From Hyphomicrobiales bacterium (GTDB taxonomy: Bacteria > Pseudomonadota > Alphaproteobacteria > Rhizobiales > Rhizobiaceae), in the NCBI GenBank assembly GCA_900469475.1, contig UBXG01000010.1, forward strand, positions 485,959-549,958: a stretch of DNA of 64,000 nucleotides. Direction: 5' to 3'. Within the stretch, counting starts at the first letter, position 1. Each line of letters begins with the position of its first letter. Both the position numbers and the translations under genes were made by a program. Shown one piece after another: positions 1 through 8,632 of the stretch. The notes beneath the pieces were generated by a model, which did not search any database, was not told the origin of the DNA, and was given only the letters and a program-made list of their open reading frames with translations.

Positions 1-386
1 TCGAAGCGGCGCTGACGGAAACGGCGCTGTGGAGCGAAGTCAAGGACAAGCTGCACCAGAGCGGACTTGGCCTTTCCGGTGGACAGCAGCAGCGCCTCTG
101 CATCGCTCGCGCCATTGCCATTCGTCCCGAAGTCCTGCTGCTCGATGAACCGACCTCGGCTCTGGACCCGATCTCGACCGCTAAGGTCGAAGAACTCGTG
201 TCGCAGCTGAAGGGCGACTTCACCATCGTTATCGTCACGCACAACATGCAGCAGGCGAGCCGTATCTCCGACAGCACTGCCTTCATGTATCTTGGTGAGT
301 TGATCGAATACGGCCAGACCGAGCAGATCTTCCAGGCGCCGAAGGTCAAGCGCACGGAAGACTACATCACCGGTCGTTACGGCTGA
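1..386 (+). CDS. pstB: Phosphate ABC transporter ATP-binding protein PstB, 3' part (5' end outside window)
   Basis: This is the C-terminal ~127 residues of an ABC ATPase, open from base 3. It shows the signature LSGGQQQRL, Walker B VLLLDEPTSALDP and the H-loop IVTHNM, and ends in EDYITGRYG, the typical PstB tail. PstB energises high-affinity phosphate uptake through PstSCA at the inner membrane. Walker A lies upstream of the window. A strong hairpin terminator follows the stop directly, so nothing is co-transcribed downstream; the phoU gene often found after pstB is absent here. Identification as PstB rather than another polar-substrate ATPase rests on the tail and on the exact signature and Walker B wording. 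Confidence 0.88.
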   Translation, partial: EAALTETALWSEVKDKLHQSGLGLSGGQQQRLCIARAIAIRPEVLLLDEPTSALDPISTAKVEELVSQLKGDFTIVIVTHNMQQASRISDSTAFMYLGELIEYGQTEQIFQAPKVKRTEDYITGRYG

Positions 387-414
387 TATGGCCGAACCTT
401 GCCTCACACTTTAC

Positions 415-441
415 AAGGCGCGCTGCTAAAGCGCGCCTTTT
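415..441 (+). terminator. Rho-independent terminator after pstB
   Basis: The arms AGGCGCGCT and AGCGCGCCT form a perfect 9-bp GC-rich stem around a short loop, followed by a T-run. It lies about 30 bases past the pstB stop and ends the transport operon. Confidence 0.85.
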
Positions 442-526
442 GCATTTTTGGATAATTGCCTTGTCTGGTGGCCGCGCCACTCCGTCTGTTCAAGGCCTAT
501 GGCTGACGGATTACCGAACAAGCCGG

Positions 527-1780
527 TCACATCCTCGCGAGCGTACCCATACGCCGCAAGGCATGGATCTGGTCGTCGAGGGTCGGCACCAGTTCGCCGT
601 CGTCCGCCGCAGACGTTGCGTCGGGCTCCCTGGCTGTCTCGGTTTCGTTGAAGAGGATGGTGCAGTTGCGGCCCGCGCGTTTCGCCGCATAAAGCGCACG
701 GTCTGCGAAAGAGATAAGACGATCCCAGCTGACGGTATCGTGCGGCATGATCGAAACGCCGATGCTGACGGTTGCCGGCACCAGCGTGCGGCCGGCAAGC
801 AGCGGTACCCGGCAGAAATCAGCGCGGATGGTTTCCGCCAGCGCTTCTGCCTGGGATTGATCGTCTATCGGAAGGAAGGCGACGAATTCCTCACCGCCCA
901 TTCTGCCGAATGCACCGCTGCGCGGCACGAACTGACGAGCGATGCGGGCGAATTCGACGAGCACCGCATCGCCCGCCTGGTGGCCATGGCGGTCGTTGAT
1001 CTTCTTGAAATGATCGAGATCGAATAGCAGGGCGGCAAGCATTTGCGGTTGTTGCTGCCCCTTGCCGACGAGGATCTCGTAGCTTTCCTGAAGCCCGCGC
1101 CGGTTCAGAACGCCCGTCAGAGTATCGGTGATGGATATTGCCCGCCAGCGGCGCTCGGCGCGCTCCATGAGAAGCTTGCCGTTGAGAACGATGGCGATGA
1201 TGATGAGCAGCCCATAGCCGAGTGCCATGTAGCCGCGATAGATCATGGCCTCTTCAAGTGAAGGGGCAGCAAGCACCATCCACAGAGCAGAACCGAAACA
1301 GAAGCAGGCGAGCGCCACGAAGACGATGCCGAGTTGCCCGCGCGCCGGCTCCCGTCGGCCGTCGCCTGGATGCACGGCAAAAGCTAGCAAGGTCGCGCCG
1401 ACTGCGCCCGCGAGATCATAGACGATGACACGATTGGCGAAATTGCCGGTGACCCAGGGAAGGCTGACGCCGATTACCCAGATGGCGGGTGGCAGAAATG
1501 CCGACCATTCCAGCCTACGCTTGTCCATGAAGCGGAATCCGACGATCCAGGCGCTCTCGCCGAGCAGGGCCACGGCATTGCCGATCTGGATCGACCATAT
1601 ATCGGGGATGAGACCTCGAGCGGCCACCAACGCGAATCCTATGGCGCTGACGGTGAAGCCCAGTGCCCAGATCAAATAGGCTGGGGATTTGCGATCATGC
1701 CGCCAGGCGAGAAGGAGAACGGTCGCCAGCGTTATGGCTTCCGAGCACCAGATGGTCAGGCCTGTTGTCATATTCAGCAC
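527..1780 (-). CDS. Membrane-anchored diguanylate cyclase (GGDEF)
   Basis: This 417-residue protein has about six hydrophobic segments in residues 1-200 and a C-terminal GGDEF domain. The active-site loop reads GGEEF at about residue 295, a functional variant. DLDHFKKINDRHGHQAGD gives the metal- and substrate-binding region, and ATVSIGVS plus ADRALYAAKRAGRN mark the end of the domain. It should make cyclic di-GMP from two GTP. The RxxD inhibitory site expected just before the loop is missing (RSGA instead), so product inhibition at that site is unlikely. No EAL domain is present. The N-terminal membrane half has no recognised sensor signature, so the input signal is unknown. It is monocistronic, convergent with pstB and divergent from clpP. 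Confidence 0.9.
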   Translation of the reverse strand: MLNMTTGLTIWCSEAITLATVLLLAWRHDRKSPAYLIWALGFTVSAIGFALVAARGLIPDIWSIQIGNAVALLGESAWIVGFRFMDKRRLEWSAFLPPAIWVIGVSLPWVTGNFANRVIVYDLAGAVGATLLAFAVHPGDGRREPARGQLGIVFVALACFCFGSALWMVLAAPSLEEAMIYRGYMALGYGLLIIIAIVLNGKLLMERAERRWRAISITDTLTGVLNRRGLQESYEILVGKGQQQPQMLAALLFDLDHFKKINDRHGHQAGDAVLVEFARIARQFVPRSGAFGRMGGEEFVAFLPIDDQSQAEALAETIRADFCRVPLLAGRTLVPATVSIGVSIMPHDTVSWDRLISFADRALYAAKRAGRNCTILFNETETAREPDATSAADDGELVPTLDDQIHALRRMGTLARM

Positions 1781-2083
1781 GATCGGACGCCTCCGCTGTT
1801 TTCGGCTATCGGCGCAAACTGCGCGACGATTTCCGTGTTCGTTTCATCCTTGCCCAATAAGATGGCAAGTTCCTTAAGTGCCTTGGTAAATTTTGCCTGT
1901 GCTGAAGATGTGCGTCGGCCCGATCCGGGCCTTCACGCTTCCTTCACCTTGCGATCTGGAAATATGGTGAGTAGCAGCTTGCGTGTCGCTGCAGCACCTT
2001 GGCATTCGAGGAGCCGCGGTTAGAAATGCTTTGTGAACGCTTCGCGGGTCATTAGAGCTTTTTGACGTTATGCTTTCGGGCGT

Positions 2084-2113
2084 CTTGAAGTGAAGGGCAG
2101 GGACACTCTATGT
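2084..2113 (+). promoter_or_regulatory. Candidate RpoH (heat-shock sigma) promoter of clpP
   Basis: CTTGAA at 2084-2089 is followed after 16 bases by CTCTATGT at 2106-2113, close to the heat-shock pattern CTTGAA / CCCCATNT. ClpP is a classic member of this regulon in other proteobacteria. The rest of the 1781-2182 gap shows no coding region I would support. Confidence 0.45.
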
Positions 2114-2114
2114 A

Positions 2115-2160
2115 GGAGTAAAGGATTTTTACTCCGATTCCCGGCGTTTCCGTCGCCGGG
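2115..2160 (+). promoter_or_regulatory. Two adjacent hairpins in the clpP leader
   Basis: GGAGTAAA (2115-2122) pairs perfectly with TTTACTCC (2128-2135). CCCGGCG (2140-2146) pairs perfectly with CGCCGGG (2154-2160). They lie between the candidate promoter and the clpP ribosome site AAAGGA. No T-run follows, so they do not look like ordinary terminators. Confidence 0.5.
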
Positions 2161-2182
2161 ACAAGTTTGATAAAGGACGCAC

Positions 2183-2815
2183 ATGAGAAATCCAGTCGAT
2201 ACAGCTATGGCTCTGGTGCCGATGGTTGTCGAGCAGACCAACCGCGGGGAACGGTCTTATGACATTTATTCCCGCCTGCTGAAGGAACGCATCATTTTCC
2301 TGACCGGACCGGTCGAAGACCATATGGCGACGCTGGTGTGCGCACAGCTTCTCTTCCTTGAGGCCGAAAACCCGAAGAAAGAAATCGCCCTTTATATCAA
2401 TTCGCCGGGCGGCGTCGTCACCGCGGGTATGGCAATCTACGACACGATGCAGTTCATCAAGCCGGCCGTTTCGACGCTCTGCATCGGCCAGGCTGCCTCG
2501 ATGGGGTCGCTGCTTCTGGCCGCCGGTGACAAGGACATGCGTTTCGCAACGCCGAATTCCCGGATCATGGTTCACCAACCTTCTGGTGGTTTCCAGGGCC
2601 AGGCTTCGGACATCGAACGCCACGCACGCGACATCATCAAGATGAAGCGCCGTCTCAATGAGGTTTACGTCAAGCATTGCGGCCGGACCTACGAAGAGGT
2701 CGAGCAGACGCTCGATCGCGACCATTTCATGTCCTCCGATGAGGCCAAGGAATGGGGTCTGATCGACAAGGTGCTGACGTCGCGTACTGAAATAGAAGGT
2801 GAAACCGCCTCGTGA
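2183..2815 (+). CDS. clpP: ATP-dependent Clp protease proteolytic subunit ClpP
   Basis: This 210-residue serine peptidase forms the barrel that degrades proteins unfolded by ClpX or ClpA. The catalytic triad is visible as Ser106 (GQAASMGS), His131 (IMVHQPSGG) and Asp180 (LDRDHF), with the spacing of E. coli ClpP (97/122/171) shifted by nine. The oxyanion strand NSPGGVV and the tail fit full-length ClpP. The start is set by AAAGGA seven bases before ATG. clpX follows after a 297-base gap that holds an inverted repeat, so clpX may have its own promoter. A heat-shock-type promoter and two hairpins precede the gene. Confidence 0.97.
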   Translation: MRNPVDTAMALVPMVVEQTNRGERSYDIYSRLLKERIIFLTGPVEDHMATLVCAQLLFLEAENPKKEIALYINSPGGVVTAGMAIYDTMQFIKPAVSTLCIGQAASMGSLLLAAGDKDMRFATPNSRIMVHQPSGGFQGQASDIERHARDIIKMKRRLNEVYVKHCGRTYEEVEQTLDRDHFMSSDEAKEWGLIDKVLTSRTEIEGETAS

Positions 2816-2911
2816 TTATCCACTAGGCGGTGACTTCTACGCCACAGTTCTATCCCATTTGTGATCGAATAGGGGTTTAATGTGGAGCAGAACGCGGTAA
2901 TAGTACGCATT

Positions 2912-2943
2912 AATGCTATGTAGCGTTTTTATGACATAGCATT
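2912..2943. repeat. 10-bp inverted repeat in the clpP-clpX gap
   Basis: AATGCTATGT (2912-2921) is the exact reverse complement of ACATAGCATT (2934-2943), with a 12-base centre. The T-run lies inside the loop rather than after the stem, so it is not a standard terminator. An operator or a processing hairpin is possible. I see nothing else in 2816-3112 except the clpX ribosome site. Confidence 0.5.
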
Positions 2944-3112
2944 CGGCATTCGAAGGGGGATCGTTGCCACGCAGTTCCGGTTTGGTTGCCTGGCCTGCGT
3001 TCAGTACCCTGAAGGGCGCCGCGATCTGCAAACGAGGGGCAGGTCCGGCGGGCGCATAGAGTGGACCGCGATTTCAAGTTGGAAATTTGCGGCGTGCTGG
3101 AAGGAAAGTGAT

Positions 3113-4390
3113 ATGAGCAAAGTCAGCGGCAGCAACGGCGGCGACTCAAAGAACACGCTTTATTGTTCGTTCTGCGGTAAGAGCCAGCATGAAGTCCGGA
3201 AGTTGATTGCCGGACCGACCGTATTCATCTGCGACGAGTGCGTCGAGCTATGCATGGACATCATCCGCGAGGAAAACAAATCCTCGATGGTGAAGTCTCG
3301 TGACGGTGTTCCGACCCCGCAGGACATCATCAAGGTTCTTGACGAATACGTCATCGGCCAGCGGCAGGCGAAGAAGATCCTCTCCGTAGCCGTTCACAAC
3401 CATTACAAGCGGCTCGCTCACGCATCGAAGAACGGTGACGTCGAGCTGGCGAAGTCGAACATCATGCTCGTCGGCCCGACCGGCTGCGGTAAGACCTATC
3501 TTGCCCAGACGCTCGCCCGCATCATCGACGTGCCCTTCACCATGGCCGATGCGACGACGCTGACCGAAGCGGGCTATGTCGGCGAAGACGTCGAAAACAT
3601 CATCCTCAAGCTGCTGCAGGCTGCCGACTACAACGTCGAGCGCGCACAGCGCGGCATCGTCTACATCGACGAAGTCGACAAGATTTCCCGCAAGTCGGAC
3701 AATCCGTCGATCACGCGCGACGTCTCGGGCGAGGGCGTGCAGCAGGCGCTTCTGAAGATCATGGAAGGCACGGTGGCTTCGGTTCCCCCGCAGGGCGGCC
3801 GCAAGCATCCGCAGCAGGAATTCCTGCAGGTGGACACGACCAACATCCTCTTCATCTGCGGCGGTGCGTTTGCCGGCCTCGACAAGATCATCTCCGCCCG
3901 CGGCGAAAAGACCTCGATCGGCTTCGGCGCGACCGTCAAGGCACCTGATGACCGCCGCGTCGGCGAAGTGCTGCGCGAGCTGGAGCCGGAAGATCTGGTG
4001 AAGTTCGGTCTCATCCCGGAATTCATCGGCCGTCTGCCCGTTCTGGCGACGCTGGAAGATCTGGACGCGGATGCGCTGATCCAGATCCTGTCCGAGCCGA
4101 AGAACGCGCTGGTGAAGCAGTATCAGCGCCTGTTCGAGATGGAAGATGTCGAGCTGACCTTCCACGAGGATGCGCTGCGCGAAATCGCCCGCAGGGCGAT
4201 CGTCCGCAAGACGGGTGCCCGTGGTCTGCGTTCCATCATGGAGAAGATCCTCCTCGATACCATGTTCGAGCTACCGGCGCTGGAAGGCGTGCGCGAAGTG
4301 GTCATTTCCGAGGAAGTGGTTCGCGGCTCGGCCCGCCCGCTCTACATCTATGCCGACCGGCAGGAGGAGAAGGCCAACGCAACGGCCTGA
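3113..4390 (+). CDS. clpX: ATP-dependent Clp protease ATP-binding subunit ClpX
   Basis: ClpX is a 425-residue AAA+ unfoldase that recognises tagged or adaptor-delivered proteins and feeds them into ClpP. The N-terminal zinc-binding domain has Cys18, Cys21, Cys40 and Cys43. Walker A is GPTGCGKT (121-128), the pore loop is GYVG (154-157) and Walker B is IVYIDE (182-187). The RKH loop (GGRKHP) and the ClpP-docking IGF loop (SIGFG) are both present, so the protein should couple to the ClpP encoded just upstream. Length and domain order are standard. AAGGAAAG lies just before the ATG. A terminator follows the stop. Confidence 0.97.
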   Translation: MSKVSGSNGGDSKNTLYCSFCGKSQHEVRKLIAGPTVFICDECVELCMDIIREENKSSMVKSRDGVPTPQDIIKVLDEYVIGQRQAKKILSVAVHNHYKRLAHASKNGDVELAKSNIMLVGPTGCGKTYLAQTLARIIDVPFTMADATTLTEAGYVGEDVENIILKLLQAADYNVERAQRGIVYIDEVDKISRKSDNPSITRDVSGEGVQQALLKIMEGTVASVPPQGGRKHPQQEFLQVDTTNILFICGGAFAGLDKIISARGEKTSIGFGATVKAPDDRRVGEVLRELEPEDLVKFGLIPEFIGRLPVLATLEDLDADALIQILSEPKNALVKQYQRLFEMEDVELTFHEDALREIARRAIVRKTGARGLRSIMEKILLDTMFELPALEGVREVVISEEVVRGSARPLYIYADRQEEKANATA

Positions 4391-4414
4391 TCCATCATCT
4401 GTGATCACGAATCG

Positions 4415-4443
4415 GGGGCTCGTCATCGACGGGCCCCTTTCTG
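4415..4443 (+). terminator. Terminator after clpX
   Basis: GGGGCTCGTC and GACGGGCCCC form a 10-bp stem with one G-T pair and a 3-base loop, followed by a short T-rich tail. It separates clpX from lon. Confidence 0.7.
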
Positions 4444-4702
4444 TTTGAAAAATCGCACGGTTTGCTGATAAAGTCTTGGATAAGCTTAAGGGAATGCCGT
4501 CGGAACCGGTTGTGAAGAGCCCCTGCTGCAGCCATGATGGCATGATTCTGGAGCACGAGGCGGACAGGGCGCAGGCCCGGCGTTTTTCTTCGGATCTTAA
4601 CGTCGCCGGCAGTGTTCGAGTTGTCGGGCTTTGGTGTTTTGTTGTTGCGTTCCTCCTTGCGGATATGCGGGATCGTTGCCTTGTGGCGGGCGTTTCCTGT
4701 GA

Positions 4703-4731
4703 CTTGAAATAGGCAGTGTGAAGCTCCACTT
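4703..4731 (+). promoter_or_regulatory. Candidate RpoH promoter of lon
   Basis: CTTGAA (4703-4708) and CTCCACTT (4724-4731) are separated by 15 bases, resembling the heat-shock consensus CTTGAA / CCCCATNT. It lies about 80 bases before the lon start in an otherwise non-coding 4391-4808 gap. Confidence 0.4.
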
Positions 4732-4748
4732 GTTTACCAAGTGAGAGA

Positions 4749-4771
4749 GCCGGCTAACTCCCCAAGCCGGC
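4749..4771 (+). promoter_or_regulatory. Hairpin in the lon leader
   Basis: GCCGGCT (4749-4755) pairs perfectly with AGCCGGC (4765-4771) around a 9-base loop. It would lie in the lon 5' untranslated region, about 28 bases before the ribosome site GGAAAGGAAA. Confidence 0.45.
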
Positions 4772-4808
4772 AGAGAGCCCGGGAACGGGACGACGGAAAG
4801 GAAATGAC

Positions 4809-7229
4809 ATGAGTAAGAAAACGTCTGCGGCACACGACAGCATTGCCTATCCGGTATTGCCGTTGCGCGACATCGTGGTCTTCCCCCACATGATCGTGCC
4901 TCTGTTCGTCGGACGGGAGAAATCCATTCGCGCGCTGGAAGAGGTCATGGGTTCGGACAAGCAGATCATGCTCGTCACCCAGATCAATGCCAGCGATGAC
5001 GATCCCGCGCCGGACGCCATCCACAAGGTCGGTACCGTTGCAAATGTCCTGCAGCTGCTGAAACTGCCCGACGGCACCGTCAAGGTGCTGGTGGAAGGCC
5101 GTGCGCGCGCAGAAATCGACGAATATACCGGCCGTGAAGACTTCTACGAAGCCCTTGGCCATGTCCTGCATGAGCCGGAAGAAGACCAGGTCGAGCTCGA
5201 AGCTTTGAGCCGCTCGGTCGTTTCCGAATTCGAGAGCTATGTGAAGCTCAACAAGAAGATTTCGCCGGAAGTGGTCGGTGCAGCCAGCCAGATCGATGAT
5301 TATTCGAAGCTGGCGGACACCGTTGCATCGCATCTTTCGATCAAGATCACCGAAAAGCAGGAAATGCTGGAAACCACCAGCGTCAAGGCTCGCCTGGAAA
5401 AGGCGCTCGGCTTCATGGAAGGCGAGATTTCGGTTCTGCAGGTCGAGAAGCGCATCCGCTCGCGCGTCAAGCGCCAGATGGAGAAGACGCAGCGCGAATA
5501 CTATCTGAACGAGCAGATGAAGGCGATCCAGAAGGAGCTCGGCGACGGCGAGGAAGGCCGTGACGAGATGGCCGAACTGGAAGAGCGCATCTCCAAGACC
5601 AAGCTGTCGAAGGAAGCCAAGGAAAAGGCCGATGCCGAGCTGAAGAAGCTCAGGCAGATGAGCCCGATGTCGGCTGAGGCGACCGTGGTGCGCAACTATC
5701 TCGACTGGCTGCTGGGCATCCCCTGGCACAAGAAGTCGAAGATCAAGGCCGACCTGAACAACGCCGAGAAGATCCTCGAAGCGGATCATTTCGGCCTGGA
5801 AAAGGTCAAGGAACGGATCGTCGAATATCTGGCCGTCCAGGCTCGCGCGACGAAGATCAAAGGCCCGATCCTGTGCCTCGTCGGCCCTCCGGGCGTCGGC
5901 AAGACCTCGCTCGCCCAGTCGATCGCCAAGGCGACCGGCCGTGAGTATGTCCGCATGGCGCTCGGCGGCGTTCGCGACGAAGCCGAGATCCGCGGTCACC
6001 GCCGCACCTATATCGGCTCGATGCCCGGCAAGGTCATCCAGTCGATGAAAAAGGCGAAGAAGTCCAACCCGCTGTTCCTGCTCGACGAGATCGACAAGCT
6101 CGGCCAGGACTATCGCGGCGATCCGTCCTCGGCTCTGCTTGAGGTGCTGGACCCCGCGCAGAACTCGACCTTCATGGATCACTATCTGGAAGTCGAATAT
6201 GACCTGTCGGATGTGATGTTCATCACGACGGCGAATACGCTGAATATCCCTGCGCCCTTGATGGACCGCATGGAAGTCATCCGTATCGCCGGCTATACCG
6301 AAGATGAAAAGCGCGAGATCGCCAAGCGGCACCTGCTGCCGAAGGCCATCAAGGAACACGCGTTGCAGCCGGAGGAATTCTCGGTCACCGACGGTGCCCT
6401 GATGGCGATTAGCCAGCAGTATACCCGCGAAGCCGGTGTTCGTAACTTCGAGCGCGAATTGATGAAGCTCGCCCGCAAGGCGGTCACCGAGATCATCAAG
6501 GGCAAGGTGAAGTCGGTTGCCGTTACGGCGGAGAATATTTCCGACTATCTCGGCGTGCCGCGCTTCCGCCATGGCGAAGCCGAGCGCGACGATCAGGTCG
6601 GTGTTGTCACCGGTCTTGCCTGGACTGAAGTCGGCGGCGAGCTGCTGACGATCGAAGGCGTGATGATGCCGGGCAAGGGCCGCATGACGGTCACCGGCAA
6701 CCTGAAGGAAGTCATGAAGGAATCGATCTCGGCGGCGGCCTCCTACGTCCGCTCGCGCGCTGTCGATTTCGGCATCGAGCCGCCTCGCTTCGACAAGAGC
6801 GACATCCACGTGCACGTGCCGGAAGGTGCGACGCCGAAGGATGGTCCGTCGGCCGGTGTCGCCATGGCAACGGCAATCGTCTCTATCATGACCGGCATCC
6901 CGGTTTCCAAGGATGTTGCCATGACGGGTGAAATCACGCTGCGCGGCCGTGTGCTGCCGATCGGCGGCCTGAAGGAAAAGCTGCTCGCAGCACTGCGCGG
7001 CGGCATCAAGAAGGTGCTGATCCCGGAAGAAAACGCCAAGGATCTGGCGGAGATTCCGGACAACGTGAAGAACAGCATGGAAATCATCCCCGTGTCGCGC
7101 ATGGGCGAGGTGATCAAGCACGCGCTTGTTCGCCGTCCTGAACCGATCGAGTGGGATGGCACCGTGGAAACGCCTGTCATCGCAACGGTCGAAGGTGTCG
7201 ACGAAGTGGGTTCTACCATCGCTCATTGA
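4809..7229 (+). CDS. lon: ATP-dependent protease Lon
   Basis: This 806-residue protein is a single-chain AAA+ serine protease for damaged proteins and unstable regulators. The N-terminal LON substrate domain covers about residues 1-200 (YPVLPLRDIVVFPHMIVPLF at its start), followed by a helical coiled region. Walker A is GPPGVGKT (359-366). The C-terminal protease domain has the Ser681-Lys724 dyad in PKDGPSAGV and GGLKEKLLA, spaced 43 residues apart as in E. coli Lon. The start is supported by GGAAAGGAAATGAC just before ATG. It stands alone between the clpX and lon terminators, with its own candidate heat-shock promoter and a leader hairpin. Confidence 0.97.
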   Translation: MSKKTSAAHDSIAYPVLPLRDIVVFPHMIVPLFVGREKSIRALEEVMGSDKQIMLVTQINASDDDPAPDAIHKVGTVANVLQLLKLPDGTVKVLVEGRARAEIDEYTGREDFYEALGHVLHEPEEDQVELEALSRSVVSEFESYVKLNKKISPEVVGAASQIDDYSKLADTVASHLSIKITEKQEMLETTSVKARLEKALGFMEGEISVLQVEKRIRSRVKRQMEKTQREYYLNEQMKAIQKELGDGEEGRDEMAELEERISKTKLSKEAKEKADAELKKLRQMSPMSAEATVVRNYLDWLLGIPWHKKSKIKADLNNAEKILEADHFGLEKVKERIVEYLAVQARATKIKGPILCLVGPPGVGKTSLAQSIAKATGREYVRMALGGVRDEAEIRGHRRTYIGSMPGKVIQSMKKAKKSNPLFLLDEIDKLGQDYRGDPSSALLEVLDPAQNSTFMDHYLEVEYDLSDVMFITTANTLNIPAPLMDRMEVIRIAGYTEDEKREIAKRHLLPKAIKEHALQPEEFSVTDGALMAISQQYTREAGVRNFERELMKLARKAVTEIIKGKVKSVAVTAENISDYLGVPRFRHGEAERDDQVGVVTGLAWTEVGGELLTIEGVMMPGKGRMTVTGNLKEVMKESISAAASYVRSRAVDFGIEPPRFDKSDIHVHVPEGATPKDGPSAGVAMATAIVSIMTGIPVSKDVAMTGEITLRGRVLPIGGLKEKLLAALRGGIKKVLIPEENAKDLAEIPDNVKNSMEIIPVSRMGEVIKHALVRRPEPIEWDGTVETPVIATVEGVDEVGSTIAH

Positions 7230-7270
7230 GCCCCTTCGCCTCAATTCTGTCGAATTGACATAAATGGACG

Positions 7271-7301
7271 AAAAGACCGGCATTTTTGCCGGTCTTTTTT
7301 T
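7271..7301 (+). terminator. Terminator after lon
   Basis: AAAGACCGGCA and TGCCGGTCTTT form a long perfect stem followed by a run of T. It is a textbook intrinsic terminator about 40 bases after the lon stop. Confidence 0.9.
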
Positions 7302-7431
7302 GTGAAAAGCGTATGGCAACGCTTGCTTTTCCTTGATTTGCAGGGCTTTTGGGGTTGCGGCGGGTAAGAGCATTGCTATTTGCGCCCCGCTTACTGATAA
7401 GTCGTTTCATACCAGAGAAAGGGGTGGAAAC

Positions 7432-7707
7432 ATGAACAAGAATGAGCTCGTGTCCGCAGTGGCCGAGAAGGCCGGTATCACGAAGGCTGACGCTGCTTCC
7501 GCTGTCGACGCTGTTTTCGATACTGTCCAGGCCGAACTGAAGAAGGGCGGCGACATTCGCCTTGCTGGTTTCGGCAGCTTCACCGTTTCTCACCGTGCAG
7601 CCACCAAGGGCCGTAACCCGTCTACCGGCGCCGAGGTCGATATTCCTGCCCGTAACGTACCGAAGTTCACGCCCGGCAAGGGCCTGAAGGACTCGGTCAA
7701 CAGCTAA
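7432..7707 (+). CDS. hupB: HU-type nucleoid DNA-binding protein
   Basis: This 91-residue histone-like protein bends and compacts DNA as a dimer. MNKNELVSAVAEKAGI and the beta-arm segment RNPSTGAEVDIPARNVPKF, with the conserved proline and the GFGSF turn, are typical of HU beta-type and of rhizobial HRm. The ATG at 7432 has AAAGGGG close upstream; the longer open frame to 7333 adds no family-like sequence. It follows lon, a frequent arrangement in proteobacteria, and has its own terminator, so it is probably monocistronic. Confidence 0.95.
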   Translation: MNKNELVSAVAEKAGITKADAASAVDAVFDTVQAELKKGGDIRLAGFGSFTVSHRAATKGRNPSTGAEVDIPARNVPKFTPGKGLKDSVNS

Positions 7708-7756
7708 TTCGTTTCACCCGCTGCGAGGCTTTAGCCTTGCGGGGTGGACAAGATTG

Positions 7757-7782
7757 GGGCCCGCAAAAGCGGGCCCTTTTTT
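7757..7782 (+). terminator. Terminator after hup
   Basis: GGGCCCGC and GCGGGCCC form a perfect 8-bp stem with an AAAA loop and a six-T tail. It lies about 50 bases past the hup stop. Confidence 0.92.
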
Positions 7783-7864
7783 ATGGGTGATTTTCGATCC
7801 GAAATCGCCATCCCGCATCGGTTCAGATGAACGCCGATGTGTTCATGCGGTGCTCCAACCGGAG

Positions 7865-8608
7865 CTATCGGGCGCTGTCGATGATCTGGCCACCATCGGG
7901 CGTCAGACTTGAACCCGTGATGAATCTCGAATCGCTGCTGGCAAGGAACAGGACGACGGGTGCGACATCGTCTTCGGGTGAGCCGAAGCGGCCAAGGGCA
8001 TTCGTTGGTGGAGGAGTGTCGGGACTTGCGCCCCAAGTGTCGGCTACGGGCAGGAGGTTATTGACGGTGATATTGTCCGGACCCCATTCGCGGGCAGCCG
8101 ATCTCGTGAGAGCGCGTATGGCCTCCTTGGCGAGGTTGTATGGCCCGTAAGGGGACATGCCGAGAATGCCTGCCAGAGACGCAAAGTTGATCACACGGCC
8201 TTCCCCGCTGGCTTTCAGGTATGGATAGCAGGCCTGCATGGTTCGCAGATATGCAATCGGGCCCATATCGAAGTTGCGTTGCAATTGTTCTACGGAGAGA
8301 TCGAGGATCGAGGAGTGAACAACGGTCGGGTCGAATGCGACATTCACCAGAACATCGATCCCTCCGAATGTCCGCACCACCTTTGCCACTGCCTCGGCGA
8401 TCTGCTCGCCGAAACTGAGGTCACAGACCACGCCGAGCGCGGTTCCTCCCTTGGATTGGATGTGAGCGACAACCGCATTCACGTTGGCTGGGGTGAGCGA
8501 CAATACCGCGACCTTCGCGCCTTCCGCCGCAAAGAGTTCTGCCGTGGCACGTCCGATGCCCCTGCCGGCACCGGCGACGATAGCCACTTTTCCGGTTAGC
8601 TTTCCCAT
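7865..8608 (-). CDS. Short-chain dehydrogenase/reductase (SDR)
   Basis: This NAD(P)-dependent oxidoreductase of 247 residues has an unknown substrate. The dinucleotide motif is GAGRGIG near the N-terminus, the catalytic Ser lies in NFASLAG and the Tyr/Lys pair in YNLAK. The usual NNAG structural motif is altered to VNVAF. The C-terminus SSLTPDGGQ resembles the classical FabG-like group. I chose ATG at 8608 because AAAGGAAA precedes it; eight extra residues are possible upstream. It lies 24 bases after the DoxX-like gene on the same strand, and both are divergent from an HxlR regulator, so the pair is probably one regulated redox unit. Confidence 0.85.
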   Translation of the reverse strand: MGKLTGKVAIVAGAGRGIGRATAELFAAEGAKVAVLSLTPANVNAVVAHIQSKGGTALGVVCDLSFGEQIAEAVAKVVRTFGGIDVLVNVAFDPTVVHSSILDLSVEQLQRNFDMGPIAYLRTMQACYPYLKASGEGRVINFASLAGILGMSPYGPYNLAKEAIRALTRSAAREWGPDNITVNNLLPVADTWGASPDTPPPTNALGRFGSPEDDVAPVVLFLASSDSRFITGSSLTPDGGQIIDSAR

Positions 8609-8632
8609 TCGATTTCCTTTCGGGTTCGGCAA

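Noticed and set aside
4476..4712. 78-residue frame in the clpX-lon gap
   Set aside because: No ribosome site, no recognisable similarity, and it runs into the candidate lon promoter.
4734..7373. Long open frame of 879 codons on the minus strand over lon
   Set aside because: It is antisense to a fully recognisable lon gene and has the His/Arg/Asp-rich composition of a reverse-frame shadow.
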